From the NCBI GenBank assembly GCA_934097015.1, contig CAKONF010000001.1:115114-179113 (forward strand): 64,000 nt of DNA, written 5' to 3'. The notes beneath the pieces were generated by a model. It did no database searches and had not been told where the DNA came from. It worked only from the letters and a program-made list of their open reading frames with translations. Positions 25,367 through 34,137 of the stretch are shown in pieces. Source of the stretch: an uncultured Bacilli bacterium (GTDB taxonomy: Bacteria; Bacillota_I; Bacilli_A; RF39; UBA660). A program made the position numbers and the translations under genes. Numbering within the stretch: position 1 is the first letter of the stretch; every line of letters starts with the position of its first letter.

Positions 25367-25699
25367 ATGGAACTTACATATAAAAATGATAAATTACGTA
25401 ATTTATGTGAAAATCCTAAGTATAGACATGAATTAATTAAAAAATATGGTGTTGAAGTTGCTAATAAATTACCACTAAGAATTAATATGTTAAAAGCTTT
25501 TGATAATTTAAATGATGTTCCATCATCTTTACCGTTTAGAAGACATAAACTTAATGGTAAATATAAAGATTTTTTTGCAATAAATATTACTCAACAATAT
25601 AGATTAATTTTTAAACAGAGTGACAATAATATAATTATAAGTGATTTAAAATTAATTAAAGATATAAAAGTTATGGAGGTATCAAAACATTATGAATAA
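25367..25699 (+). CDS. higB: HigB-type RelE-superfamily toxin
   Basis: The 110-residue protein matches the plasmid-maintenance killer/HigB branch of RelE toxins, ribosome-dependent mRNA nucleases. Matching features are KLPLRINMLKAFDNLNDVPS, LPFRRHKLNGKYKDFFAINI and QQYRLIFKQSD near the end. The ATG at 25367 follows AGGGG; the open frame upstream lacks a start signal. The stop overlaps the antitoxin start by 8 bases. Toxin-before-antitoxin order is typical of higBA. Confidence 0.82.
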   Translation: MELTYKNDKLRNLCENPKYRHELIKKYGVEVANKLPLRINMLKAFDNLNDVPSSLPFRRHKLNGKYKDFFAINITQQYRLIFKQSDNNIIISDLKLIKDIKVMEVSKHYE

Positions 25700-26750
25700 A
25701 ATTAATGAAGAATATATAATCGCACCAGGTGAGACTATAAGTGAACTTTTAGAAGTTAATTCTATGACACAATTAGATTTGGCAATGAAACTTGGAATTA
25801 ATAAAAAAACAATAAATGAAATTATAAAGGGGAAGGCCCCAATAACAACTTCTACTGCTATGAAACTAGAATATGTTTTTCATATACCTGCTAATTTTTG
25901 GAATAATTTAGAAATACAATATAGAGAAACATTAGAAAGACAAAAAGATTTGAGTTCAATTAAAGAAGATGAGACTAAATTATCTACTATTCCTTATTTA
26001 GAAATGTCTAAAAGAGGATGGAATTATATAAAAAAAACAAATGATAAATATGAAAGAGTTATTAACTTGAGAAATTTTTTTTCAGTAGGTTCTTTGTCTT
26101 TTAATACTGAATTAAAAAATAGATTATTATTTAGAAAAAAAGATAATCTTAATTTATCAATAGAAAGTTTGTATTGTTATATAAGATATGGAGAAATAAT
26201 GTCGTGTAGTGATGTGTATCCTAAATTTAATAATTTGTTATTAAAAAGTAAAGTTAATGATATAAGGAAACTATGTAATAATAAATTTTTAAGTGTAATT
26301 GATGATATAAAATTAATTTTAAAAGAGTGTGGAATTTCTTTAGTATACGAACCTGCTTTACCTCATACATACGTTAATGGACTTTCATATAAAATAACTA
26401 GTGATAAAGCAATTATAATGATAAGTGATAAAGGTAAGAGAGATGATATACTTTGGTTTACATTATTTCATGAAATATGTCATTTAATAAAACATAGTAA
26501 AAAAGAATTGTTTATTGATGAAGTTGATACTAATTTAAATGATATAGAAATAGAAGCAGATAATTATGCGAAGAATATATTAATTGATAAAAATAATTAT
26601 AATAATTTTCTTAAAAATAAAATCAGTAAGAATAGTATAATTAAATTTTGTAAAGAAAATAATATTAATACTGGTATATTAGTTGGAAGATTACAAAAAG
26701 ATAATATTATTAAATGGAATGAATATAATGATTTAGTTTATAGGATATAA
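25692..26750 (+). CDS. higA: HigA-type antitoxin fused to an ImmA/IrrE-type metalloprotease domain
   Basis: The 352-residue protein has an N-terminal XRE/HigA helix-turn-helix (about 15-75: MTQLDLAMKLGINKKTINEI, then IPANFWNNLEIQYRE, the HigA signature). A C-terminal M78 (ImmA/IrrE) zinc peptidase domain follows, with FHEICHLIKH (HExxH) and a downstream IEIEADNYAKNIL glutamate. Ordinary HigA is about 100 residues. The protease may act on the antitoxin part itself or on another protein in response to a signal. Confidence 0.85.
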   Translation: MNKINEEYIIAPGETISELLEVNSMTQLDLAMKLGINKKTINEIIKGKAPITTSTAMKLEYVFHIPANFWNNLEIQYRETLERQKDLSSIKEDETKLSTIPYLEMSKRGWNYIKKTNDKYERVINLRNFFSVGSLSFNTELKNRLLFRKKDNLNLSIESLYCYIRYGEIMSCSDVYPKFNNLLLKSKVNDIRKLCNNKFLSVIDDIKLILKECGISLVYEPALPHTYVNGLSYKITSDKAIIMISDKGKRDDILWFTLFHEICHLIKHSKKELFIDEVDTNLNDIEIEADNYAKNILIDKNNYNNFLKNKISKNSIIKFCKENNINTGILVGRLQKDNIIKWNEYNDLVYRI

Positions 26751-26755
26751 ATTAT

Positions 26756-26784
26756 GTGTTGATTAAATTCAATACTTTTTTTTT
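26756..26784 (+). terminator. Rho-independent terminator, right copy of a duplicated pair
   Basis: GTGTTGA and TCAATAC pair, followed by nine Ts. It repeats 25240-25266 with a single mismatch, so the toxin-antitoxin module is bracketed by two copies of the same terminator. Confidence 0.75.
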
Positions 26785-26835
26785 AATATTTTTGAAATGG
26801 TATAGTATATGTAAGATGAAAAGAAAATAAAATAA

Positions 26836-26985
26836 TTAAGAGAAGAATACAATAAAAATGATAAAAGTATAGTTAAACATAGAATCTTTAATAAAGTTCC
26901 ATTAGTAGATTTGATTACTGATAATGATACTAATATTAATATGAATTTTAGTTTAGAAATTAAAATTCATAAAATTACTGATTAA
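26836..26985 (+). pseudogene. Possible gene fragment in a 331-base gap
   Basis: A 49-codon frame after an in-frame stop reads LREEYNKNDKSIVKHRIFNK and then VPLVDLITDNDTNINMNFSL, ending in TAA. There is no ATG start or ribosome site, and the codon use is like local genes, so it may be the tail of a decayed gene. I do not recognise it. The rest of 26751-27081 shows nothing beyond the terminator. Confidence 0.25.
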
Positions 26986-27081
26986 ATTCATAGTAGTCAT
27001 TTTTCAATTTAATAACACATATGAAATTAATTTAATATTATCTAGTTTACTTAAAAAGTTTAAGATTGGTTGAATTTATTT

Positions 27082-27600
27082 TTAAAATATACTGTTTATA
27101 TCATTCGTTAATTTATTTATATAGTCTTGTTTATTTTTTCTTTTATAAATATATATATAAGAAGGATGTGCAATTTTTTTAAAATTTATTTTTAACTCTA
27201 TATTATTTTTTATTATATATTTTTTAACAAAATCTGCTACGTTATTTCCTAATAAAAATACTATTTTGGGTTTTAAATATTCTATTTCTTTAATCAAATT
27301 ATTAATACAGGCATTCATTTCTTCATTATTAGGATATCTTATTTTTCCTTTATCATCTAATGGTAAACATTTAACTAAATTTGTTTTATAATAATTAACA
27401 TTTGGAAGTGCATCTTCTACTTCTTTTATAATTTTACCGCTATTTGTATCTTCTTCAAGAGGATAATTATTTTTTAGATCTTTAACTTTTTTTGCTGATA
27501 GTCCTACCCACATTACATCACATTTTTCTTTTTTATCAATTAAAGGTAATTGATTTAAACACAAATGACAGTTCCTACACTTTGCTATTTCTTTTAACAT
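27082..27600 (-). CDS. Uracil-DNA-glycosylase-superfamily-like protein
   Basis: The 172-residue protein begins with a cysteine cluster (CRNCHLC), as in Fe-S family 4/5 uracil-DNA glycosylases. It keeps the overall strand order: CDVMWVGLS in place of the GExPG loop, YYKTNLVKCLP, a KPKIVFLLGNNVADF-type strand (LKPKIVFLLG) and a terminal HPSYIYIYKR resembling the HPS motif. The water-activating motif is absent, so glycosylase activity is doubtful. Its start overlaps the upstream radical SAM gene by 26 bases, so the two are translationally coupled and probably act together. Confidence 0.65.
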   Translation of the reverse strand: MLKEIAKCRNCHLCLNQLPLIDKKEKCDVMWVGLSAKKVKDLKNNYPLEEDTNSGKIIKEVEDALPNVNYYKTNLVKCLPLDDKGKIRYPNNEEMNACINNLIKEIEYLKPKIVFLLGNNVADFVKKYIIKNNIELKINFKKIAHPSYIYIYKRKNKQDYINKLTNDINSIF

Positions 27601-28915
27601 TCTCTAATTCTCCATCTAATTTATTTGTTTCAATTACAAATCTATTTATTTCTTCGGTAGTACAATTACTAAAATTACCTGCCATAAAATTAAATTGTTT
27701 TCTACCCACAAGTTCGTTTAACTCATCATTATGTTCATATGAAATCTTTTGATTTAATAGTTTATAAAGTTCTGTTCCGTGATATGGTCTAAATTGGAAA
27801 GCACTAGTCATAAATTTTCCTGAAGAATTAAGTGAATAATTATATAATTTTAGTGCTAATGAATAAGTATCATTACACTGAGTTATAGTTTCATTAGGAA
27901 AACCATACATAAAATAAGCTTTAACATTAATTCCACTATCTAAAATTTTAGTTATTACATTGTATATTTCTTCAATACTTCCTACTTTATGTATTAAACT
28001 TCTAATCTTTTCATTACCTGATTCTATTCCGATTTCTAATTCTCTACATCCTGAATTCTTTAACATTTCAAATAAGTCTTCTGAACCTTGTAACGATTTT
28101 ATATGTGCCATTGCGCGCCATTCAAAATCAAACTCTCCAAAAATACTAATTGCTTTTAATATACTATTTCGATTTTTTAAAAATAAATCGTCTAAAATTC
28201 TTATGCTTTCTGTTTCGGGAAACATTTCTTTTATTTGAATAAGTTCTCTTAAAATTGATTTTTTGTCTCTTTCTCTTACTGGAACATCTTGATTTAAAGA
28301 ACGGGCTCCACCACAAAATGCACAATTATATAAACATTCCCTAGATGTTACAATTGCTTGTTCAACTTTTTGATATTTATTTACAAGCATTCTGTTTTCA
28401 AAGAAACTTCTATCTAATTCTAATTCAGAAATATTTCTTGGTATATATATTGAATTTCCTGAAACTTCATATATTACTTTATTTTCTTTTTTAACTTTAG
28501 GTTGTTCTTTTACACAATTTCTAACTATATCAATAGTTATATATTCTCCTTCACCTATAACTACTGATACATTATTATCAGTTTTAAAATTTAATATATC
28601 ATCCACCAAAAACTTTGTGCTCTTTCCACCAACTATAAAATTAGTCTTTGTATAACAGGATTCTATTATTCTTTTTACTAAATCAAAATTAACTGAAAAA
28701 ATATTAATTCCAACTGTATCTGGTTTTTCATTATCAATAATATTTAAAATTTCATCAACAGTTAAATTATCATTAACACAATCTATGATTTTAACATTTA
28801 TTCCTTCATTCTTTAATTGAGTAGCTATATATCCCAAACCTAATGGTGGAAGAAAATCCTCTTTATCTGCAACTTTCTTATTATAAATTGGAGAATTAAA
28901 TAATATTACTTTCAA
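27575..28915 (-). CDS. B12-binding-domain radical SAM protein
   Basis: The 446-residue protein has an N-terminal cobalamin-binding-like Rossmann domain (about 1-140: FLPPLGLGYIATQLKNEGIN, then GINIFSV and VIGEGEY). A radical SAM core follows with the CX3CX2C cluster motif in TSRECLYNCAFCGG, later ELEIGIESGNEKIRSLI and KAYFMYGFPNET. The order resembles the BchE/MiaB-like B12 radical SAM class, which performs methylations and rearrangements; the substrate is unknown. The TTG at 28915 is preferred because GAGGTG lies 6 bases upstream; a GTG 9 bases earlier overlaps that site. The gene is co-directional only with its UDG-like partner. Confidence 0.8.
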   Translation of the reverse strand: MKVILFNSPIYNKKVADKEDFLPPLGLGYIATQLKNEGINVKIIDCVNDNLTVDEILNIIDNEKPDTVGINIFSVNFDLVKRIIESCYTKTNFIVGGKSTKFLVDDILNFKTDNNVSVVIGEGEYITIDIVRNCVKEQPKVKKENKVIYEVSGNSIYIPRNISELELDRSFFENRMLVNKYQKVEQAIVTSRECLYNCAFCGGARSLNQDVPVRERDKKSILRELIQIKEMFPETESIRILDDLFLKNRNSILKAISIFGEFDFEWRAMAHIKSLQGSEDLFEMLKNSGCRELEIGIESGNEKIRSLIHKVGSIEEIYNVITKILDSGINVKAYFMYGFPNETITQCNDTYSLALKLYNYSLNSSGKFMTSAFQFRPYHGTELYKLLNQKISYEHNDELNELVGRKQFNFMAGNFSNCTTEEINRFVIETNKLDGELENVKRNSKV

Positions 28916-29060
28916 TACTATCACCTCATTTTTTACACTAAATATTATATCATTTAAATTTATTAAATGGTACTTTAATATTTATCACTTTATCTGAATT
29001 ATTAGAAAAAGAATCAATTAAGATTTCTAAATGGGATGCAAAATTTTAATAAAAATATAC

Positions 29061-29089
29061 TTGTTTTGAATAAATAATTGTGCTAAAAT
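29061..29089 (+). promoter_or_regulatory. Promoter of the pheST operon
   Basis: TTGTTT, exactly 17 bases, TAAAAT preceded by TGTGC. It lies about 250 bases ahead of pheS, leaving room for the T-box leader. Confidence 0.65.
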
Positions 29090-29129
29090 AACACATGTAA
29101 TACATTGATTATGTCTTAGTATTTTATAT

Positions 29130-29318
29130 AAGTTCATTCAAGAGAGTAATTGTTATTAGCTGAGAGCAATTATATTGATAGTATAAAAGAAATTTCAACA
29201 TAGGAGTGTTAATCGTTAATTCACGTTAAGAATATGAGTGCTAGTTTTACTAGAACAAAGGTGGTACCGCGGAATTTAAACAGTGTTTCGTCCTTTATGG
29301 ATGAAGTACTGTTTTTTA
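29130..29318 (+). ncRNA. T-box leader controlling pheST
   Basis: The leader contains AAGAGAGTAATTG (stem I region) and a likely Phe specifier TTC in AATTTCAAC near 29192-29200. The T-box core AAAGGTGGTACCGCGG is at 29257-29272, followed by the terminator stem AACAGT..TTCGTCC / GGATGAAG..ACTGTT and a T-run ending at 29317. Uncharged tRNA-Phe should bind the specifier and the T-box and prevent termination. The left boundary is approximate. Confidence 0.9.
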
Positions 29319-29342
29319 ATATAAGAAAGAGAGGAAGATATT

Positions 29343-30392
29343 ATGTATAATGATAAGTTAGAAGTATTATTAAAAGAAGTTAAAAGTTTAACTAAAGTTG
29401 ATAATAGAAAAGAATTAGATGAATTAAAGAATGCTTATATGGGTAAGAGTGGTAAGATTACTTTAATACAACAATTAATAAAAGAGATACCTAATGAAGA
29501 GAAGAAAGAATTTGGTATAAAAGTTAATGAGATTAGAAATATATTTAATGATTTTTATAATGAATTATTAGATGCTATTACTACTAATGAAATTAATTTA
29601 AAATTGGAAAGTGAAAGAATAGATGTTACTTTACCTAGTGAAAAGATTAAAAGAGGTAGTAAACATCCTATGACTAGAATTCAAGAAGAGTTCGAAGATA
29701 TATTTACATCTATGGGATATACAGTTTATGATGGACCTGAAGTTGAAAGTGATGAAAATTGTTTCCAAAAATTAAATTTACCAAAAGGACATCCTGCACG
29801 TGATGCTCAAGATACTTTTTATTTAAAAGATGAATATGAAAGATTTTTAATAAGAAGTCAAACATCTACAGCACAAGTTAGAGCAATGGAAGCTAATAAA
29901 GAAAAAGGACCTTTAAGAATTGTTTGTCCTGGGAAAGTATATAGAAGAGATGAAGATGCTACACATAGTCATCAATTTATGCAAATAGAAGGTTTAGTAA
30001 TTGATAAAAATGTTTCTATGGCTGATTTAAAGGGAACTCTTGAATTATTTTGTAAAAAAATATTGGGAGAAAAAACTAAAGTTAGATTTAGACCTAGTTT
30101 CTTTCCATTTACTGAACCTAGTGTTGAAGTAGATGTATCTTGTTTTAAATGTGGTGGTAAAGGATGTAATTTATGTAAACAAACTGGATGGATTGAAGTG
30201 TTAGGTGCTGGAATGGTACATCCTAATGTTTTAGAAATGTGTGGATATGATAGTAAAGTTTATCAAGGATTTGCATTTGGTACTGGACTAGATAGATTTG
30301 CTATGTTTAAATATGGAATTCCTGATATTAGAACTATATATGGAAATGATATAAGATTTTTAAATCAATTTGATAGAAAGGATGAAGACTAA
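29343..30392 (+). CDS. pheS: Phenylalanyl-tRNA synthetase alpha subunit
   Basis: The 349-residue alpha subunit of the (alpha-beta)2 enzyme has an N-terminal coiled coil (about 1-90). The class II catalytic core includes HPMTRIQEEFEDIFTSMGYT, LIRSQTSTAQVRAM (motif 2 region), FRPSFFPFTEPSVEVDV and GFAFGTGLDRFAMFKYGIPD (motif 3). Length is normal. GAGGAAG precedes the ATG. The stop TAA overlaps the pheT ATG, giving tight coupling under the T-box. Confidence 0.97.
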   Translation: MYNDKLEVLLKEVKSLTKVDNRKELDELKNAYMGKSGKITLIQQLIKEIPNEEKKEFGIKVNEIRNIFNDFYNELLDAITTNEINLKLESERIDVTLPSEKIKRGSKHPMTRIQEEFEDIFTSMGYTVYDGPEVESDENCFQKLNLPKGHPARDAQDTFYLKDEYERFLIRSQTSTAQVRAMEANKEKGPLRIVCPGKVYRRDEDATHSHQFMQIEGLVIDKNVSMADLKGTLELFCKKILGEKTKVRFRPSFFPFTEPSVEVDVSCFKCGGKGCNLCKQTGWIEVLGAGMVHPNVLEMCGYDSKVYQGFAFGTGLDRFAMFKYGIPDIRTIYGNDIRFLNQFDRKDED

Positions 30393-32764
30393 TGTTGTTA
30401 AGTAGAAAATTTGTAAGTGATTATATAGATTTACCTAGTGATTTAGATATTAAACAAATTGCTGAAGATATGACTGGTGTTGGTAATGAATATGATAATG
30501 CTGGAAGAGTAATCACTGCTACTAATTTAGTAGTTGGTGAAGTGTTATCGTGTGATGCACATTCTGATAGTGACCACTTACATGTTTGTAAGGTTAATGT
30601 AGGAGACGAAATATTAAATATTGTATGTGGTGCTCCAAATGTACGTAAAGGCATAAAAGTTATAGTTGCTCTACCTGGGGCAAAATTACCTGGTGGTGAA
30701 ATAAAACGTGGTGTAATTCGTGGTGTAGAAAGTAATGGTATGTTATGCTCTATTCAAGAATTAGGATTAGATAGTAAGTTCTTAAGTGATAAAGATAAAA
30801 ATGGAATACATGAACTTCCTGTTGATGCAGAAGTTGGTAGTGATCCAATTAAATTATTAGGTTTAGATGATGAAGTAATTGATTTTGAACTTACTAGTAA
30901 CAGAGGAGATTTGTTAAGTATATTAGGTATGGCTTATGAATTAGGTGCTATTTATAAGAAACAAGTAAAAGATATTGATTTAAAATATAATGAAATAGAT
31001 GAATCTGTTAAAAATGAATTTGATGTAGAAGTTAAAACTGGTGATTGTACTTTGTTTTTAGCAAAGAAAGTTAAAAATGTTAAGATATGTGAAAGTCCTG
31101 ATTTTATAAAAAACAGATTAATTGCTAGTGGAATTAGACCAATAAATAATGTAGTTGATATTTCTAATTATGTTATGTTAGAAACAGGACAACCTTTACA
31201 TTTCTATGATGCAGATAGATTAGGCAATAAGATAATTGTTAGAAATGCGAGTGATGGAGAAAATTTAACTACTTTAGATAATATATTAAGAACTTTAACT
31301 AGTGAAGATATAGTTATTGCTAATGAAAAAGAAGCAGTTGGACTTGCTGGTGTGATGGGTGGATTATCTACTGAAGTAGAAGAATATACTAAAAACATTA
31401 TAATTGAATCTGCTATATTTGATAGTGTTAAGATACGTAAGACTTCTAAAAAAATATTAAGAAGTGAAGCAAGTAATAGATTTGAAAAAGGAATAGACCC
31501 TAAACGTACTTATATGGCTATTGATAGAGCATGTCATTTATTAGAAAAATATGCTGATGCTAGTATTTTATCTGATACTATTATTTATGATACTACTGAT
31601 AAAGAAGATAAAGTTATTAATATAACTAAAGAAAAGATATGTAGAGTTTTGGGAATTGATATAAGTGAAGAAGATATAATTTGTATTTTTAAATCTTTAG
31701 GATTTGATGTTAATAAAAAAGATGATGTTTTAGAAGTTGTTGTACCAACTCGTAGATTAGATATAAAAATTGAAGAAGATTTAATTGAAGAAGTTGGAAG
31801 AATATATGGTATGGATAAGATTGTTGGTAAATTGCCTGTATTTGAATCTAAATTAGGATATTATGATAAAACTAAAAGAGCATTAAAAAATAAATTAGTA
31901 GATTTAGGTTTAAATGAAACATTATCTTATTCTTTGATACCATTAAGTGAAGTAAAAAAATATACGGTTGATGAATTTATTCCTATAAGTTTAGCTGACC
32001 CTATGAGTGAAGATAGAAATACTTTAAGATATAGTTTACTTTATTCTTTAAAACAAATATATGATTATAATAGTGCTAGAAATAATAATGATATTTCTAT
32101 ATTTGAGATAGGTAAATCATTTTATAAAGAAGATGGAATTTATAAAGAGAATAATAATTTAGCAATATTGATGTCTGGTAATTATTATGATGGATTAAAT
32201 AAGAAAAATGTTAATTTCTATATATTAAAAGGTATAGTTGAAGAATGTTTAGATTTCTTAGGATTTAATGGTAGATATAGTTTAGATATAAAGGGTGAAT
32301 TACCTAAAGAATTACATCCTGGTGTTAGTGCTAATATAATCGTTCAAGGAATGAAGATAGGTATTATAGGTAAATTACATCCTAGTGTTAGTAAGAAAGA
32401 TATATTTGTTTTTGAAATTAATTTAGATAAATTATTAAGTTTACATCCTACTAGAATGACTTATAAAGATATTCCTAAATTTCCATCAATAGAAAAAGAT
32501 TTAGCATTTGTTGTTGATAAAAATATTACTAGTTTAGAAATAGAGAAAGTTATTAAAAAAACTGGTGGTAAGTTATTAACTGATATTAATGTATTTGATG
32601 TTTATGTCGGAGATAAAGTTGGCAGTGATAAAAAGAGTATTGCTTATAATTTAACTTTTAGAGATAATAATCGTACTTTAACTGAAGATGAAGTTATGTT
32701 AATATTTAATAATATTATAAGAGATGTAGAAAACAAATTAAATGCTAATGTTAGAGATAAGTAG
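30392..32764 (+). CDS. pheT: Phenylalanyl-tRNA synthetase beta subunit
   Basis: The 790-residue beta subunit has an N-terminal EMAP/OB tRNA-binding domain (about 40-150: CDAHSDSDHLHVCKVNVGDE, IVCGAPNVR). It continues with the B3/B4 editing domain (about 205-395: ESPDFIKNRLIASGIRPINN), B5 (about 400-470), the catalytic-like B6/B7 core and the C-terminal ferredoxin-fold anticodon-binding domain (FPSIEKDLAFVVDKNI). It overlaps pheS by one base. All expected domains are present. Confidence 0.97.
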   Translation: MLLSRKFVSDYIDLPSDLDIKQIAEDMTGVGNEYDNAGRVITATNLVVGEVLSCDAHSDSDHLHVCKVNVGDEILNIVCGAPNVRKGIKVIVALPGAKLPGGEIKRGVIRGVESNGMLCSIQELGLDSKFLSDKDKNGIHELPVDAEVGSDPIKLLGLDDEVIDFELTSNRGDLLSILGMAYELGAIYKKQVKDIDLKYNEIDESVKNEFDVEVKTGDCTLFLAKKVKNVKICESPDFIKNRLIASGIRPINNVVDISNYVMLETGQPLHFYDADRLGNKIIVRNASDGENLTTLDNILRTLTSEDIVIANEKEAVGLAGVMGGLSTEVEEYTKNIIIESAIFDSVKIRKTSKKILRSEASNRFEKGIDPKRTYMAIDRACHLLEKYADASILSDTIIYDTTDKEDKVINITKEKICRVLGIDISEEDIICIFKSLGFDVNKKDDVLEVVVPTRRLDIKIEEDLIEEVGRIYGMDKIVGKLPVFESKLGYYDKTKRALKNKLVDLGLNETLSYSLIPLSEVKKYTVDEFIPISLADPMSEDRNTLRYSLLYSLKQIYDYNSARNNNDISIFEIGKSFYKEDGIYKENNNLAILMSGNYYDGLNKKNVNFYILKGIVEECLDFLGFNGRYSLDIKGELPKELHPGVSANIIVQGMKIGIIGKLHPSVSKKDIFVFEINLDKLLSLHPTRMTYKDIPKFPSIEKDLAFVVDKNITSLEIEKVIKKTGGKLLTDINVFDVYVGDKVGSDKKSIAYNLTFRDNNRTLTEDEVMLIFNNIIRDVENKLNANVRDK

Positions 32765-32813
32765 ATTTGAAAGTGCTTTTTAGGAAGTGCTTTTTTTGTG
32801 ATGTCATTAAATT

Positions 32814-32842
32814 TTGACAAAAGCAAACAAATGTGTTATAAT
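32814..32842 (+). promoter_or_regulatory. Perfect consensus sigma-A promoter
   Basis: TTGACA, exactly 17 bases and TATAAT: a full consensus match, the strongest promoter I see in the window. It drives a short leader with its own terminator ahead of the gene at 32925. Confidence 0.85.
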
Positions 32843-32849
32843 TTATTTA

Positions 32850-32910
32850 TCAATGGGGTTGTATTAGTAAATTTTAGTTTACAAATGCTCTTATTGTAAG
32901 AGTTTTTTTT
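32850..32910 (+). ncRNA. Short structured leader or small RNA ending in an intrinsic terminator
   Basis: Between the consensus promoter and the next ORF are two hairpins: GTAAA..TTTAC (32867-32882) and GCTCTTA..TAAGAG (32887-32902) with eight Ts after it. Transcription starting near 32849 would yield an RNA of about 60 bases unless the terminator is read through. It could be an attenuator for the downstream gene or an independent small RNA. Confidence 0.5.
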
Positions 32911-32924
32911 AGGGGGATTAAAAT

Positions 32925-33527
32925 ATGAATGATGATTTAAAAAAAATTGAAAAAATTAAAAAAAATAGAGATGGATTAAGTTATATATTATTACAAAACA
33001 ATCTTGAAATATGTGATTGGTATGAAAATTTAGGAATTACATTTTGTGCTAATTTGGCCTTTATTTTATTTTCTTGGCTTATATTTTATTTAAATATACC
33101 ATCAACTTTAATTTCATTTATAACTAATCCACTTTATACTTTTTCAGTTTTTGGTGGAGAAAAAATTTTAACAATTTTATTAGTAAATTTATTTGAATTA
33201 ATGCTTTTATCAATTTCTATTAAATTAGATAAAGATTCTGTTAAAGTTTTAAAAAATATTAAAGAATTAAGAAAATCAAAAAATGATTTAGAGTGTAAAT
33301 TAAAGGATTTAGAATTCAATTTAAATAGAATAAAACAAGATAATAAAGTTGAAACTAATGTTAACGAGAAAAAAACAGATGAAAAAATTATGAATAATGA
33401 ATTAAAAAATAGTCAAGTTGATAAATTAAAAGAATATAGAAATAGTTTAATGGAATTAAAAAATACAGATATTATTAATCAAGATAAACAAAAAAATAAA
33501 ATTAAATCATTAAAAAAACAAAATTAA
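32925..33527 (+). CDS. Hypothetical membrane protein with coiled-coil tail
   Basis: The 200-residue protein has a charged start (MNDDLKKIEKIKKNRDGLSY) and two membrane segments (about 40-62 and 75-105). A long, lysine/glutamate-rich coiled-coil C-terminus (about 110-200) includes KSKNDLECKLKDLEFNLNRI. No enzyme motif is visible and I do not recognise the family. AGGGGG precedes the ATG, right after the leader terminator. It could be a phage-type or envelope structural protein. Confidence 0.6.
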   Translation: MNDDLKKIEKIKKNRDGLSYILLQNNLEICDWYENLGITFCANLAFILFSWLIFYLNIPSTLISFITNPLYTFSVFGGEKILTILLVNLFELMLLSISIKLDKDSVKVLKNIKELRKSKNDLECKLKDLEFNLNRIKQDNKVETNVNEKKTDEKIMNNELKNSQVDKLKEYRNSLMELKNTDIINQDKQKNKIKSLKKQN

Positions 33528-33551
33528 TTTTGTATATGTAATTCATAAATT

Positions 33552-33575
33552 AGATGTCAAGTGCATCTTTTTTTT
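33552..33575 (+). terminator. Rho-independent terminator
   Basis: AGATG and CATCT pair around 7 bases, followed by eight Ts. Confidence 0.7.
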
Positions 33576-33625
33576 CTTGTTTAAAATTTATACTCATTAT
33601 ATACTTATATTGGAGATGTGTAGTT

Positions 33626-34129
33626 ATGAAAAAATTAAATAAACAAAATAAAGATTATTTAAGTTGGGATGAATATTTTATGGGTATTGCAGTTTTATCA
33701 ACTATGAGAAGTAAAGACCCTAATACTAGAGTTGGTGCTTGTATAGTTAGTAAAGATAATAGAATATTGTCAATTGGATATAATGGTGCTCCAAATGGAT
33801 ATAAAGATGATGTATTTCCTTGGGATAGAGAAGGTGACCCTAAAGATACTAAATATTTTTATGTATGTCATTCTGAATTAAATGCTATACTAAATTATGG
33901 AGGTACTAGAAGTGATTTAGTTGGTTCTAAATTATACGTCACATTATTTCCATGTAATGAATGTGCTAAAGTAGTGGTACAAAGTGGGATTAAAGAAGTG
34001 ATATACTTATCTGATAAATATCATGGTACTGATGCAACTGTTGTTAGTAAAAAGATATTTGATGTTTGTGGTGTTAAATGTAGAAAATTTGAAGGTGAAA
34101 GTAAAAATATAGAAATAAATTTAGATTAG
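33626..34129 (+). CDS. dCMP deaminase (ComEB-like)
   Basis: The 167-residue zinc-dependent deaminase probably converts dCMP to dUMP for thymidylate synthesis. It shows RSKDPNTRVGACIV, GYNGAPNGYKDDVFPWDREG, the catalytic VCHSELNAILN (HxE) and the zinc cysteines of TLFPCNECAKVVVQSGIKEV. ComEB of competence operons belongs to this family; no comE genes are adjacent. GGAGATG precedes the ATG at 33626; the frame opens further upstream through the terminator region and is not used. Confidence 0.9.
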   Translation: MKKLNKQNKDYLSWDEYFMGIAVLSTMRSKDPNTRVGACIVSKDNRILSIGYNGAPNGYKDDVFPWDREGDPKDTKYFYVCHSELNAILNYGGTRSDLVGSKLYVTLFPCNECAKVVVQSGIKEVIYLSDKYHGTDATVVSKKIFDVCGVKCRKFEGESKNIEINLD

Positions 34130-34137
34130 GTGATAAT

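Noticed and set aside
28960..29050. Short frame reading IFITLSELLEKESIKISKWD
   Set aside because: About 23 codons with no start or ribosome site, ahead of the pheST promoter; too short to call a gene remnant.
32770..32797. Repeated AAGTGCTTTTT after pheT as a terminator
   Set aside because: It is a direct repeat, not an inverted one; no convincing stem forms, although the T-run is present.
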